Assembly: GCA_016124495.1 (NCBI GenBank) | Contig: WGNP01000001.1 | Location: 62,001 to 126,000 of the forward strand | Direction of reading: 5' to 3' | From: Hyphomonas sp. | GTDB taxonomy: Bacteria; Pseudomonadota; Alphaproteobacteria; Caulobacterales; Hyphomonadaceae | Length of the DNA: 64,000 nt | Part shown: piece after piece, positions 1-10,732 of the stretch | Layout: each line of letters begins with the position of its first letter | Numbering within the stretch: position 1 is the stretch's first letter | Notes under the pieces: generated by a model | Database searches by the model: none | Told to the model about the DNA's origin: nothing | The model's input: only the letters and a program-made list of their open reading frames with translations | Made by a program: the position numbers and the translations under genes

Positions 1-204
1 ACCGGTGAGCGAGCCTGACGGAAAGCGCCGTCCCTGGAGTACAGCGTAACGCCGCCTTGCTCTGCGGTGTCTGCCCAACGCCGCGTGACCTGTTCTTCCG
101 AGCCTGCATGCAGGCAGTCTGGTTCGAATTTTGGTGCAAGCTCCGGTGCGTGCCGGAAAACACACAACCGGCTCCGGGAAGGTCCGAACGTCAGCACGAT
201 GTCC

Positions 205-769
205 GGAGACGAAGCCACTGATGAATCTGCCTGCCCTCGCAATCTGCGGGCAACGCCCCGGATAAACGCAGCGGCGCGCGACCGCCGCGTTCGGCCAGGG
301 CCATGCCGGTCGTTCCTGACCTTAGCCCACACCGCCGGGCTGCGCGTTCCAGGCTGACCGCCGGAAGTCCTGCGCACCCGGCATTGATGGCCCGGGCGGC
401 GGCCCGGCAGGCTTTCGGCCCGGCCAGACATCCTCCACCCAGCCTTCATCCGTGGCTGGCCTGGATTCTGCCGTGACGACGGGTGCGTCCCGACGCTGGC
501 GGCCAGCACGCCGACGGATATCCCGAAGGCGGCCATCACCCGCATGATGGACGTATCGGAGGTCCACCACCGGCGCCCTGCCAGCGAGGCGAGGAACAGG
601 ACGCCCGCCCCTGCAGCACCAGCTCAAACCCGAGGTCAGAAGGGGAGGGAAAACACGCTGCCGCGCCGGCGCAAAGGGTGAAGGCGAGCATCAACGGACG
701 GACGTCTATACGCACGCGCGCGCCTGCGCCTTCGGGCATGCTCAGTCCGGGCAGCGCCACCCCTTGCAC
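205..769 (-). pseudogene. comEC: Decayed comEC (DNA-uptake channel) remnant, 5' portion
   Basis: No intact gene fits this stretch, but translating the minus strand gives three consecutive protein-like pieces in three different frames, together resembling the N-terminus of ComEC/Rec2. Frame one (about 769-605) has a hydrophobic start ending ...GFELVLQG. Frame two (about 610-480) continues GVLFLASLAGRRWW and AAFGISVGVLAASVGTH, like the second membrane segments. Frame three (about 480-322) has GWVEDVWPGRKP and MPGAQDFRRSAW, resembling the PG-x-DF-RRA-F segment of the ComEC N-terminal domain, and then hits a stop. A possible further piece (RLRGQADSSVAS) lies in frame two near 200. The breaks imply at least two frameshifts and a stop. 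comEC divergent from gltX is a familiar alphaproteobacterial arrangement. Identification is by eye from motifs; sequencing error at two sites is the alternative. Confidence 0.5.
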
Positions 770-840
770 TCTGGTTCATCCTCGTGTTTCTGCACCGCGT
801 CGGCGGCGGTCCCGCCGAGTCGCCGGAGATTGCCCCCATC

Positions 841-2310
841 ATGCGCGTCGTTACGCGGTTTGCCCCTTCCCCCACCGGGATGCTTCACATCGGAGGGGCA
901 CGCACCGCGCTTTTCAACTACCTTTTCGCGAAAAGGCATGGTGGCCGGTTCCTGCTGCGCATCGAAGATACCGACCACGAACGCTCTACACCGGAAGCGA
1001 CGGCGGCGATCCTCGATGCCATGAACTGGCTGGGCCTGACACCCGACGAGCCGCCGGTCATGCAATCCGAACGCATGGGCCGCCATGCCGCTGTGGCACA
1101 TGAGATGGTGGCGCGCGGCACGGCATTCCGCTGCTATGTCAGCGCCGAAGAGCTTCAGGCCCGGCGCGACCTCGGCGAAGAAAAGCGCGTTGCCGCGCGC
1201 CAGGAGGGCCTCGGCGAGAGCGAACGCAGCGCGCTGCTGGCCGAAGCGGGCGCCTTGCTGGCGCCGTTCCGCTCACCCTGGCGTGATGGCGGGGCGCCGC
1301 CTTCGGCGGACGCGCCCTATGTCGTGCGCTTACGCGCACCCGATGGCGGAGACCGCGTCGTCGAAGACGGCGTCCAGGGAACCGTGAGAGTCCACGCCGC
1401 CGAGATCGATGATCTCGTGCTTCTGCGCACTGACAATACGCCGACCTACATGCTGGCCGTCGTAGTCGATGATCACGACATGAACGTCACCCACGTCATT
1501 CGCGGCGACGACCATCTGCGCAACACGTTCCGGCAGATCCCGATTTACGAGGCCATGGGCTGGGACGTTCCCCGGTTTTCCCACCTGCCGATGATCCACG
1601 GCAATGACGGCGGCAAACTTTCAAAACGCCATGGCGCCCTGTCGACGACCGTCTACCGTGACCTCGGCTACCTGCCCGAAGGCATGAAGGCCTACCTGCT
1701 GCGGCTCGGCTGGAGCCATGGCGACCAGGAAATCTTCACCGAGGACGAAGCCATCCGGCTGTTCGGCCTCGACGGCATCAACAAGTCCCCGGCCCGGCTT
1801 GATCTGGAAAAGCTGGGGACCGTCAACGCCCACTTCATCCGCGAAGCTGGCAACGACCATCTGTTCGACCTTCTGACCCCTTTCCTGCGTGCCGAGGGCG
1901 ACCTGGACGCCGCCGCCGCTTCCCGTATCCGCAAAGCGCTGCCTCACATGAAAGATCGCGGCACGACACTCGTGGAGCTCGCGGCAGCATTTCGCTTTCT
2001 CCGTGTGGTGCGCCCCCTGGAGCTCGCCAGGAATGCAAAAAAGTCGCTGTCAGAAGAAGGTATCGACCGGTTAAGGAAACTTTCGCCTGAATTGCGTAAG
2101 CTTGCCCCTTGGACAACCGCTAGCATTTCGGAAACGATCACGACATATTGCACTGCAGCAGGCCTATCTATGGGGCAGATAGGCCCGCCATTGCGGGCGG
2201 CTTTGACGGGCGGACTTCCCGCTCCGGATCTGGCGCCGGTGATGGACTGGCTCGGGCGTGAGGAAACGCTCGGCCGGATAGACGACCAGATTCAGACGGG
2301 CGCTGGATGA
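841..2310 (+). CDS. gltX: Glutamate--tRNA ligase
   Basis: Class I aminoacyl-tRNA synthetase that charges tRNA-Glu (and possibly tRNA-Gln) with glutamate in the cytoplasm. The protein is 489 residues. The ATP-binding HIGH signature appears as HIGG at residues 16-19, right after FAPSPTG, and the KMSKS loop as KLSKR at about 259-263. The family length of 470-490 is matched if translation starts at the ATG at 841; the frame is open further upstream (to 784), but those codons add residues not found in the family. It is followed after 37 bases by gltA on the same strand, so the two are probably co-transcribed. The broken comEC lies divergently upstream. Confidence 0.96.
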   Translation: MRVVTRFAPSPTGMLHIGGARTALFNYLFAKRHGGRFLLRIEDTDHERSTPEATAAILDAMNWLGLTPDEPPVMQSERMGRHAAVAHEMVARGTAFRCYVSAEELQARRDLGEEKRVAARQEGLGESERSALLAEAGALLAPFRSPWRDGGAPPSADAPYVVRLRAPDGGDRVVEDGVQGTVRVHAAEIDDLVLLRTDNTPTYMLAVVVDDHDMNVTHVIRGDDHLRNTFRQIPIYEAMGWDVPRFSHLPMIHGNDGGKLSKRHGALSTTVYRDLGYLPEGMKAYLLRLGWSHGDQEIFTEDEAIRLFGLDGINKSPARLDLEKLGTVNAHFIREAGNDHLFDLLTPFLRAEGDLDAAAASRIRKALPHMKDRGTTLVELAAAFRFLRVVRPLELARNAKKSLSEEGIDRLRKLSPELRKLAPWTTASISETITTYCTAAGLSMGQIGPPLRAALTGGLPAPDLAPVMDWLGREETLGRIDDQIQTGAG

Positions 2311-2347
2311 GGCGTCTCTGCAGACAGATTGAACAGGGAAAGAGCTG

Positions 2348-3627
<1,280 letters not shown>

Positions 3628-3652
<25 letters not shown>

Positions 3653-4800
3653 GCGAGCTGCAGTTCAGCAAGGACCGCGTCCGCCGCAGTTTCTGCGGCG
3701 GGCTTGCCGTCACGCACCAGTGCTGACATCGCCGCGCTCTGACGCGCGCGCTGCGCTTCGCGTTCAACCGGATCCCGAAGCCATTCCAGCGCCTTGCCGG
3801 CGATAGAACCTGCTTTCAACCGGGTCTGCACGAACTCCGGCACGATCTGCCTGTCGCCATTCAGGATATTCAGCAGCGTGATATGAACTTTCCTGTAGAG
3901 CAGGCCGCGCGCAAGGGCCCAGGTGATCCAGCCGGTCTTATACCCGACGATCATCGGCGCCCCCTGCATGGCGACTTCGCTCGTCACCGTTCCGGAGCAG
4001 GCGAGTGCAACCGTCGCGGCGGCCATGGCGTCATACCGTTCATCCGGGTTGGTGACGATCCGGGCCCACTCTGCTGCATCGGGGAAGCGCCGGGCGAACT
4101 CGGATTGGACCGGGCCTGCGGGGAGCACCACGACTTTCACCGCCGGCAATCCGTGCCTGACCATCCGGGCGGCATCCATCAGCACGGGCGCAACACTGGC
4201 GACTTCGCTGCGCCGGCTTCCCGGCAAGACCAGCAGCATCGGTTCATCTGCGCCAATCTTATAGCGTGTACGGAAGGCTGCGCCGTCACCCCTGCCACTT
4301 CGCGTCAGGGCGGGATTGCCGATAACCGTGACCTTCAGACCGAACGGTTCGTAATAAGGCGCTTCAATCTCGTGCATGCAGAGGAGATGATCGACTGTCG
4401 CTGCGAGCGTGGCCGCGCGCCCCGGGCGGGTGGCCCAGACCTGAGGGCCGATCAGCTTGACCAGGCGGAGGAACGGATCCCGGGCGCGAACGCGCTGCGC
4501 CACGCGCAGCATGAAGCCCCAGGAATCGACCAGCACGACAACCTTGGGCCGGCGCCTGCAGATGTCCTCTGCCGCGGCATCGGCAAGCCGCACCACATCT
4601 GCATAAGCCCTGATGCCTTCGACGAATCCGAGAACCGAAAGCGGACTGATGTCGATCGGAGATGTGATGCCGGCGGCCGCCAGTTCAGCGCCGCCAATCC
4701 CGTTGATTTCAGTTCCCGGCGATTTGCGGCGCACCCATTCGGCCACCTCACGCGCCAGCAGGTCTCCGGACGCCTCGGCTGCGACAAGATACAGCGACAT
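3628..4800 (-). CDS. lpxB: Lipid-A-disaccharide synthase
   Basis: GT19 family glycosyltransferase that joins UDP-2,3-diacylglucosamine to lipid X, giving the lipid A disaccharide at the inner face of the cytoplasmic membrane. The protein is 390 residues, normal for the family. The N-terminus [12 protein letters not shown] carries the conserved (G/A)EASGD motif, and the C-terminal half shows the donor-site sequence [10 protein letters not shown] and later [20 protein letters not shown]. Its ATG overlaps the lpxI stop by one base, indicating translational coupling. It is the last gene of the envelope block. Confidence 0.95.
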
Positions 4801-5651
4801 CAGGCACTGACACCGAGAGCTGGAGAAAATCCGTACAGGAACAATCCAAGCGACGAGGCCTTCGCTTCCATGGCGGCGCGGTTGAGCATCAGGGCGCCCC
4901 CGGCTTCGACGCCGATGCCCGCGAGACCGGCAGCGGCGGCGAGTTCCACCGTCGAGACGCCCGTCGTCGGAAGGTCAATCCGCCGCTCCTGGACCGGCTT
5001 GGGACGCTTGACCAGAACACCCCGGCGGGCGAGCGGTGTGCCCCGGATTGTATCAGGCAACGCCGCGCATCTGCGCAGCATCTCGTCCGTGCCTTCCTGC
5101 GCTTCGACCGCAAGCACCAGACCGTCGCAGACGACACAGGCCTGACCGATATCCAGCGCACCACTGGCGGACGCCACCCGGGCCGCCACTTCAAGATCCG
5201 CAAGCAAGGCGACCGAAGGTTCCGGCCCGGCGATAAGTCCCGCCGGCGCCAGCAAGGCCGCGTGCGCCTGTTCGCTGCCGATCACGTTGAAGCCGCTTTT
5301 TTCGAACTCGCCCACGAGCACGCGAAGAAGCGCATCATCGCCCTTGCGCGCTTCGCTCAGGACTTTCGGCAGCAGCGCGGCGCCCCGCAGGTCCAGCTTC
5401 AGGTCCGAGAAGTTCGGACGGCTGACATTCCCGGCAAACACGAGATCGCGGCAGCCCGCATCGCGCAGACGCGTGATCACGGCGCCGACTTCGCCCAGCC
5501 CGACGACACTCCCCGGATAGCCCGCAAGACGCGGCTCCTCGTAACCTTTCAGCCGGAGGACATGGACCCCCTGCCCCATGGCCACGGCATTCTCTGCGAT
5601 CGCGACCGGCAGGTCGCCAAGTCCGGCAATCAGGCCAAGCGGTGCGGGCAT
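4800..5651 (-). CDS. lpxI: UDP-2,3-diacylglucosamine pyrophosphatase LpxI
   Basis: Hydrolyses UDP-2,3-diacylglucosamine to lipid X and UMP, the step done by LpxH in enterobacteria. LpxI (formerly DUF1009) is the alphaproteobacterial replacement. The 283-residue protein starts LGLIAGLGDLPVAIAENA, the family's N-terminal glycine-rich signature. Its C-terminal domain carries KRPKPVQERRIDLPTTGVST and later GIGVEAGGALML, both typical of the LpxI catalytic domain. It sits between lpxA (four-base gap) and lpxB (one-base overlap), as expected for its place in the Raetz pathway. Confidence 0.93.
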   Translation of the reverse strand: MPAPLGLIAGLGDLPVAIAENAVAMGQGVHVLRLKGYEEPRLAGYPGSVVGLGEVGAVITRLRDAGCRDLVFAGNVSRPNFSDLKLDLRGAALLPKVLSEARKGDDALLRVLVGEFEKSGFNVIGSEQAHAALLAPAGLIAGPEPSVALLADLEVAARVASASGALDIGQACVVCDGLVLAVEAQEGTDEMLRRCAALPDTIRGTPLARRGVLVKRPKPVQERRIDLPTTGVSTVELAAAAGLAGIGVEAGGALMLNRAAMEAKASSLGLFLYGFSPALGVSA

Positions 5652-5655
5652 GCGC

Positions 5656-6447
5656 TCAACCCGGCTTGCAGATGGGGCGGTCTGCGCCTTCGCGAATGAA
5701 GTTGATCAACTCCATCGCCAAAGGCTGACCGGCGAAGGTCGTGACGGCGGCTTCGAGACGATCCTTGAACAGGCCATTTCCTTCGAACACGGCCTTGTAG
5801 GCAGAGCGGATTTCGTGAAGGTCTGCCTTCGAGAAGCCCCGGCGTTTCAGGCCCACCATGTTGAGGCCGGCAAGCTTGGCATGGTTGCCGACGACGGACC
5901 CGAACGGGATGACATCCTCGACGACGATCGCGCCGCCGCCGATGAACGCGTTCCGGCCGATGCGGCTGAACTGGTGCACGGCGGACAGACCGCCAAACCA
6001 GACATTGTCGCCAACTTCGATATGCCCGGCGAGCGAGACATTGTTGGCCATCACGACATTGTTGCCGATCTGGCAATCATGCGCGATGTGCGCGCCGATC
6101 ATGATATAGCAGTTCGCGCCGACCTTCGTCAGCCCGCCGAACTTCGGAATACCGCTATGGGCGGTCGCGTACTCGCGGAACACGCAGCCATCATCGATTT
6201 CGAGACGTGAGGCCGGGTGAGCCGCGAGGCCGATAACCTGCGGAAGGCCGCCGAGCACGGCGTGCGGATGCAGCGTGCAGTTCCTGCCCACGCGCGTGTT
6301 GCCGATGACGCTCGCATGCGAAATCAGCTGGGTACCTGCGCCGATTTCGGCGTTGGCGCCGATATGACAGAAAGGACCGATGGTGACGCCGTCATGCAGC
6401 ACGGCGCCGTTTTCAATGACGGAAGAAGGATGAACGGAAGTAACCAT
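5656..6447 (-). CDS. lpxA: UDP-N-acetylglucosamine O-acyltransferase
   Basis: First enzyme of lipid A synthesis; transfers 3-hydroxyacyl from acyl carrier protein to UDP-GlcNAc. The 263-residue protein is a hexapeptide-repeat left-handed beta helix (VIENGAVLHDGVTIG, HIGANAEIGAGTQL and further repeats) followed by a helical C-terminal domain. The catalytic-histidine region is MIGAHIAHDCQIGNNV. It lies only 39 bases downstream of lpxD. In most proteobacteria fabZ separates lpxD and lpxA, and here it is missing. The gap contains only a small hairpin (6461-6477, CAGCCC/GGGCTG). Confidence 0.96.
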   Translation of the reverse strand: MVTSVHPSSVIENGAVLHDGVTIGPFCHIGANAEIGAGTQLISHASVIGNTRVGRNCTLHPHAVLGGLPQVIGLAAHPASRLEIDDGCVFREYATAHSGIPKFGGLTKVGANCYIMIGAHIAHDCQIGNNVVMANNVSLAGHIEVGDNVWFGGLSAVHQFSRIGRNAFIGGGAIVVEDVIPFGSVVGNHAKLAGLNMVGLKRRGFSKADLHEIRSAYKAVFEGNGLFKDRLEAAVTTFAGQPLAMELINFIREGADRPICKPG

Positions 6448-6486
6448 GGATGTCCGTTACCAGCCCGTCAGGGGCTGCGCCACTGT

Positions 6487-7503
6487 TCAATCACGCTTCC
6501 TGGCGCTCGTCTGCTTGGCCAGCCACGCCACTTCGCGCATCCACTGGCGGATCGGCTTGGCCGGCGTGCCGCCCCAGGTTTCCCCGTCGGCCACATCCCG
6601 GAAGAGCCCTGCCGAGCCTGCGAGGCTGACCCCGGCCCCGACCTTGACATGATCGGCAATGCCGACCCGGCCGCCCAGCATCGACCCGTCTCCTACGCGA
6701 ACCGACCCGGAAATGCCGCCAAACGCAGCCACGATGACCGACCGGCCCAGCACGACATTGTGGGCGATCTGGCAAAGGTTATCGATCTTGGTCCGCTCGC
6801 CCACGATGGTGTCCGCGAACACACCGCGATCAATGCAGGTATTGGCGCCGACAGTCACATGGTCCTGCAGGATCACCCGTCCGAAATGCGGGGCATCTTC
6901 CAGCCCGTTCGGCCCCGGCGTCACGCCAAAGCCTGTTTCGCCGATCCGCGCGCCTGCCAGCAGCGTCACATGGTCCCCAAGCAGCGCACAGTGCACGCTC
7001 GCGCCGGCTCCGATGAGCCCGTTCCGGCCAATCTGGACGCCCGGGCCAATGACGACATTGGGGCAAATCACGCTACCTTCGCCAATCGCCGCGCCGGCGC
7101 CGACGACAACGCCGGCACCGATATCGGCGCCCGGATGCACCTTCGCTTCCGGCGAGATGGCAACGCGTGTCTGGGCGAGCTGGTGGCGCGGCTTGAACAA
7201 GGCGCGGGCAATCACGTTGTGCGCGTGGCGCGGCTGTTTCACCACGAGGCAGGCTACCCCTCCGGGTACGCGTGACCGCGCCGCCTCACTCACGATCAGC
7301 ACGTTCAGATCGCGGCTAAGCGCCGGTTGCCCGGCGCCGTCGCCTTCAAGGAAAGCCAGTTCGCCCGCCCTGGCCTGATCTGCTGCCGCGATGCCGGTGA
7401 TCGGCGTTTCCGGATTACCGGCCAGCTCGGCCCCTGTCAGCGCTGCGGCCGATTCAAGTGTCAAAGCCCCCAATGACACATAGAACCGGGTATCGACTGT
7501 CAT
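6487..7503 (-). CDS. lpxD: UDP-3-O-(3-hydroxyacyl)glucosamine N-acyltransferase
   Basis: Third enzyme of lipid A synthesis; adds the N-linked 3-hydroxyacyl chain. At 338 residues it has the normal length. An N-terminal uridine-binding domain (about residues 1-100) is followed by hexapeptide repeats ([18 protein letters not shown]) and the active-site stretch [13 protein letters not shown], then a short basic C-terminal tail. The ATG at 7503 lies 15 bases downstream of the skp stop, consistent with the conserved bamA-skp-lpxD order. Confidence 0.95.
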   Translation of the reverse strand: MTVDTRFYVSLGALTLESAAALTGAELAGNPETPITGIAAADQARAGELAFLEGDGAGQPALSRDLNVLIVSEAARSRVPGGVACLVVKQPRHAHNVIARALFKPRHQLAQTRVAISPEAKVHPGADIGAGVVVGAGAAIGEGSVICPNVVIGPGVQIGRNGLIGAGASVHCALLGDHVTLLAGARIGETGFGVTPGPNGLEDAPHFGRVILQDHVTVGANTCIDRGVFADTIVGERTKIDNLCQIAHNVVLGRSVIVAAFGGISGSVRVGDGSMLGGRVGIADHVKVGAGVSLAGSAGLFRDVADGETWGGTPAKPIRQWMREVAWLAKQTSARKRD

Positions 7504-7518
7504 GACGCGGTGTGAGCG

Positions 7519-8103
7519 CTACTGGGGCGCCGGAGCACGCTGACGAACCACGGTGATCGCCGGCGTCTTCTGGTCGAGCTTGGCAACGATGGAGGCCGTT
7601 GCGTCAACCGTCTCGGCCGTAAAAACTGCCTGGCTCTTGGAGAGCACTACCTGAGCATTCTTCTCTTTCACGACTTCAAGCATCACCGGCTCGAGGGCCG
7701 TGTTGAAGTCGATGAACGATTTCTGCTCAGTGGCTGCATACTCCTGCGACAGCGTTGTACGCATCTGCGCAAAGTCGTTCGCCTTTTTCTGGAAGTCCTC
7801 GATCTGCTTGACGAGCGCCGCATCCGCGACAATCGCCTCACGCGTCTTGCCGTCGAGCTTGGTGGCCAGTGCCTGACGCTCCGCTTCCAGCGCGTCGCGC
7901 GTCGGCTTCAGCTCAGCATTAATCTGGGTTTCGATGTTCTTCAGCTTGGTGAACATGTCCTTGCCGGCTTTGCTTTCACCGACAATACGGCCTTCGTCGA
8001 TCACCATGATCACGGTGCCCTGGGCGGCAGCCGAAGGGGCGATAACCATCAGTGTTGAGGCCGAAAGCATCAAAGCAGTCAGAAGGGTCTTGAACTTGGT
8101 CAT
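7519..8103 (-). CDS. skp: Periplasmic chaperone OmpH/Skp family
   Basis: Predicted periplasmic chaperone that holds unfolded outer-membrane proteins between Sec and BamA. The 194-residue product begins with a signal peptide (MTKFKTLLTALMLSASTLM..., probable cleavage after SAAA near residue 28). It then has a long charged helical coiled-coil region (TKLKNIETQINAELKPTRDA and following) typical of Skp tentacles. The frame is open further upstream into bamA, but the ATG at 8103 gives the signal peptide and has an appropriate purine-rich site (gaggaaat). It lies 28 bases after bamA and just before lpxD, the standard neighbourhood. The C-terminal RQRAPAPQ tail is species-specific. Confidence 0.9.
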   Translation of the reverse strand: MTKFKTLLTALMLSASTLMVIAPSAAAQGTVIMVIDEGRIVGESKAGKDMFTKLKNIETQINAELKPTRDALEAERQALATKLDGKTREAIVADAALVKQIEDFQKKANDFAQMRTTLSQEYAATEQKSFIDFNTALEPVMLEVVKEKNAQVVLSKSQAVFTAETVDATASIVAKLDQKTPAITVVRQRAPAPQ

Positions 8104-8131
8104 GGGGATTTCCTCGTTGGGGCTTGCGAGA

Positions 8132-10696
8132 TCAGAAGTTCGTTGATGTCGAGAAACGGAATGTCTCGGTACGGTCGTATTCTTCCTTGCGAAGGATCTG
8201 GGCGAAGTCGAACCGGATCGGGCCGAACGGCGAGTCCCAGAATACGCTGAGGCCTGCGGAGGCGCGCAGGGCAGCGGCATCCTTCGGAATGCGAACGGCC
8301 GACAGGCCCGGAAATCCAAGCTGCGAGGCATCGTCGATGAACAACGGCACGCCTTTGTCCACGTCATCGAGTACGCCGAGGGAGCCGACATCCACGAACA
8401 GGGCACTCTTGATGCCGTACTCTTCAGGCAGGAAATTCGGCACCGTAAGCTCGAACGTTCCCTGGTAGTAGGTGTTGCCGCCGAGAGCGTTCAGACGGCT
8501 GGTCTGAACCACTTCGCCGGTTTGCGGGTCGAACACGCGCACGATCTCGCGCGGCCCGAGACCGGCCACATCAAACCCGCGGAAGGTGCTGCCGCCCCGG
8601 AAGAACCGGTTATTGATGCGAACGCCCTGCTCATCGTCCAGCGGCACCACGAGACCCGCCGAGAATTTCGCGCTCGCAACCACATCCCGCCAGATCCCGC
8701 GATACAGCGAGGCGCCGGTTTCCGTCCGCACGTAACGCACGTCCCCGCCAAGCCCGGCCAGATCCTGGCTGAACCGGAAGTCGAAACCGCGCGTCGGCGT
8801 GATCGGATCGTTCGTCTGATCCCAGAAGAAGTTGTACCCGATGATGCTCGAGATATCATTGCGCTCGGAGCGGCAGATCGTGTCGCGCAGCGTGTAGAGC
8901 GGATCACAGAAATCGACCACCAGCTCGCCGGGCCCTGCATCACCTTCTTCCGGCAGCCTGTACTGGTCGTCAGAAAAATCGTCCGGGGTGCCCTGCCCGG
9001 CGGTTTGCACCGTTTCGCGCACCAGGTTGCCTGCCCCATCGATGATGATGTTGCGGTCGGTAATGTTCACATCGTCCGCCTGAAGACGATAACTCAGGCC
9101 AAGCTGCATACGGTCCGTCAGCGGGAACGCGGTCCGGATGCCGCCGCCCACGGTTTCGCTGGTGAACCCTGTGAACTCCTCGAAGTCCTGCCGGGTTGCG
9201 AAAAGATCGACACCTGCCGACAGGTTGCGATCGAGGAAACGAGGTTCGGTGAACCTGAGATCGACGATCTGCTGTCGGCTCGACAAGGAAGTCCGTGCGA
9301 CAACGGACTGGCCGCGGCCACGCAGGTTGCGCTGTGATGCACTGAGGTCGAAAAGGTAGGAATCCACCGAGGAGAAACCTGCCGCAAACGACAGCTCGCC
9401 GGTCGATTGCTCAGTCACGGTAACATCCACGATCGTGCGGTCCGGATCCTCTGCCGGCGACTCGACGATCTCGACTTCCTTGAAGAAACCGAGCGCCCGG
9501 ATACGGTTACGCGAGCGGTCAAGCAGGATGCGGTTGAAGGCGTCACCTTCGGCAATGCGCAGTTCGCGGCGGATCACGCGGTCCAGCGTCTGCGTGTTGC
9601 CGACAATGTTGATCCGGTCGATGTAGACGCGCGGGCCTTCATCGATCGCAAAGGTGATATCGATGCGCCCGGTCTCTTCGCTGACGCTGATCTGCGGGCG
9701 GATATCCACGAACGCATAGCCGGCAACCCCGGCCGCGTACGTCAGCGCGTCAATAGTGCTTTCGATCTGGTCGCCCCGGAACAGCTCGCCTTCCTGGATC
9801 GGCACAACGGCCTGCAGGATGGACGAGTCCAGTTTCTCGAGCGCGGTCTCGACCTTGATGACGCCGAAATCGTACTGGCGTCCCTCGTCGACCGTGAAGG
9901 TGACGTAGAAGTCTTTCTGGTCTGGCGTCAGTTCGGCGACTGCAGAGGTCACGCGGAAATCATAGTAGCCGTTGTTCTGGTAGAACTCGCGCAGCTGCTC
10001 GCGGTCGAATTCGAGACGGCCCGAGTCATAGTTGTCGTTGGAGCTGAAGAAGCGCCAGAGGCGTGACTGGCGCGTGACGATCTCGCTGCGCAGCCGCGAG
10101 TCCGAATATTCCTTGTTGCCGATGAAGTTGATCGCGCGAACACCGGTCACCGGGCCTTCGGTGATCTCGAAGATCAGGTCGACGCGGTTCTGTTCCAGCG
10201 GCTTGTATTGTGGCTCGACCTTCGCGGCGAAACGTCCCGACCGGCGATACATTTCCAGGACGCGCTGAACGTCGGCCTGCACGCGGGCCGCCGTGAACAC
10301 GCCGCGCGGCGAGGCCTGGATTTCTTCGCGCAGCTTGTCGTCCTTGAGAGCGCGGTTGCCTTCGAAGATCACGCGGTTGATGATCGGGTTTTCGACAACG
10401 CGCACAACCAGGTCATCTTCGCGCCGGTCAATCGACACGTCGGCGAACAGGTTGGTTGCAAACAGCGTTTTCAGGGACAGGTCGATCCGGTCCGGATCGA
10501 ATGCATCACCCGGTTCCAGAAGGAGGTAGGACTGGACGGTCCGCGCCTCAATACGTTTGTTGCCCTCAACGACAATGGAGCGGATCGTGCCGCCATACCG
10601 GGCATCTTCCTGGGCATGCGCTGTCGTCAGCTGGCCTGCTGATCCGAGCGCCAAGGCGCTGGTCGCGAGAACTGTTGCGGCAAGGAATTTACGCAT
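8132..10696 (-). CDS. bamA: Outer membrane protein assembly factor BamA
   Basis: Essential Omp85 protein that inserts beta-barrel proteins into the outer membrane. The 854-residue product has a signal peptide ending at about residue 28 (TTAHA/QED), then five POTRA repeats; the first begins at about residue 36 with IRSIVVEGNKRIEARTV and a later one has IDRINIVGNTQTLDR. A 16-strand barrel fills the C-terminal half. The conserved lid motif appears as RGFDVAGLGPRE, and the last residue is phenylalanine, as expected for a BAM substrate signal. It follows rseP after 36 bases and precedes skp. Confidence 0.96.
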   Translation of the reverse strand: MRKFLAATVLATSALALGSAGQLTTAHAQEDARYGGTIRSIVVEGNKRIEARTVQSYLLLEPGDAFDPDRIDLSLKTLFATNLFADVSIDRREDDLVVRVVENPIINRVIFEGNRALKDDKLREEIQASPRGVFTAARVQADVQRVLEMYRRSGRFAAKVEPQYKPLEQNRVDLIFEITEGPVTGVRAINFIGNKEYSDSRLRSEIVTRQSRLWRFFSSNDNYDSGRLEFDREQLREFYQNNGYYDFRVTSAVAELTPDQKDFYVTFTVDEGRQYDFGVIKVETALEKLDSSILQAVVPIQEGELFRGDQIESTIDALTYAAGVAGYAFVDIRPQISVSEETGRIDITFAIDEGPRVYIDRINIVGNTQTLDRVIRRELRIAEGDAFNRILLDRSRNRIRALGFFKEVEIVESPAEDPDRTIVDVTVTEQSTGELSFAAGFSSVDSYLFDLSASQRNLRGRGQSVVARTSLSSRQQIVDLRFTEPRFLDRNLSAGVDLFATRQDFEEFTGFTSETVGGGIRTAFPLTDRMQLGLSYRLQADDVNITDRNIIIDGAGNLVRETVQTAGQGTPDDFSDDQYRLPEEGDAGPGELVVDFCDPLYTLRDTICRSERNDISSIIGYNFFWDQTNDPITPTRGFDFRFSQDLAGLGGDVRYVRTETGASLYRGIWRDVVASAKFSAGLVVPLDDEQGVRINNRFFRGGSTFRGFDVAGLGPREIVRVFDPQTGEVVQTSRLNALGGNTYYQGTFELTVPNFLPEEYGIKSALFVDVGSLGVLDDVDKGVPLFIDDASQLGFPGLSAVRIPKDAAALRASAGLSVFWDSPFGPIRFDFAQILRKEEYDRTETFRFSTSTNF

Positions 10697-10732
10697 TCTC
10701 GAATACTCTTTCGTTCCTGGAGCTGAATTGCG

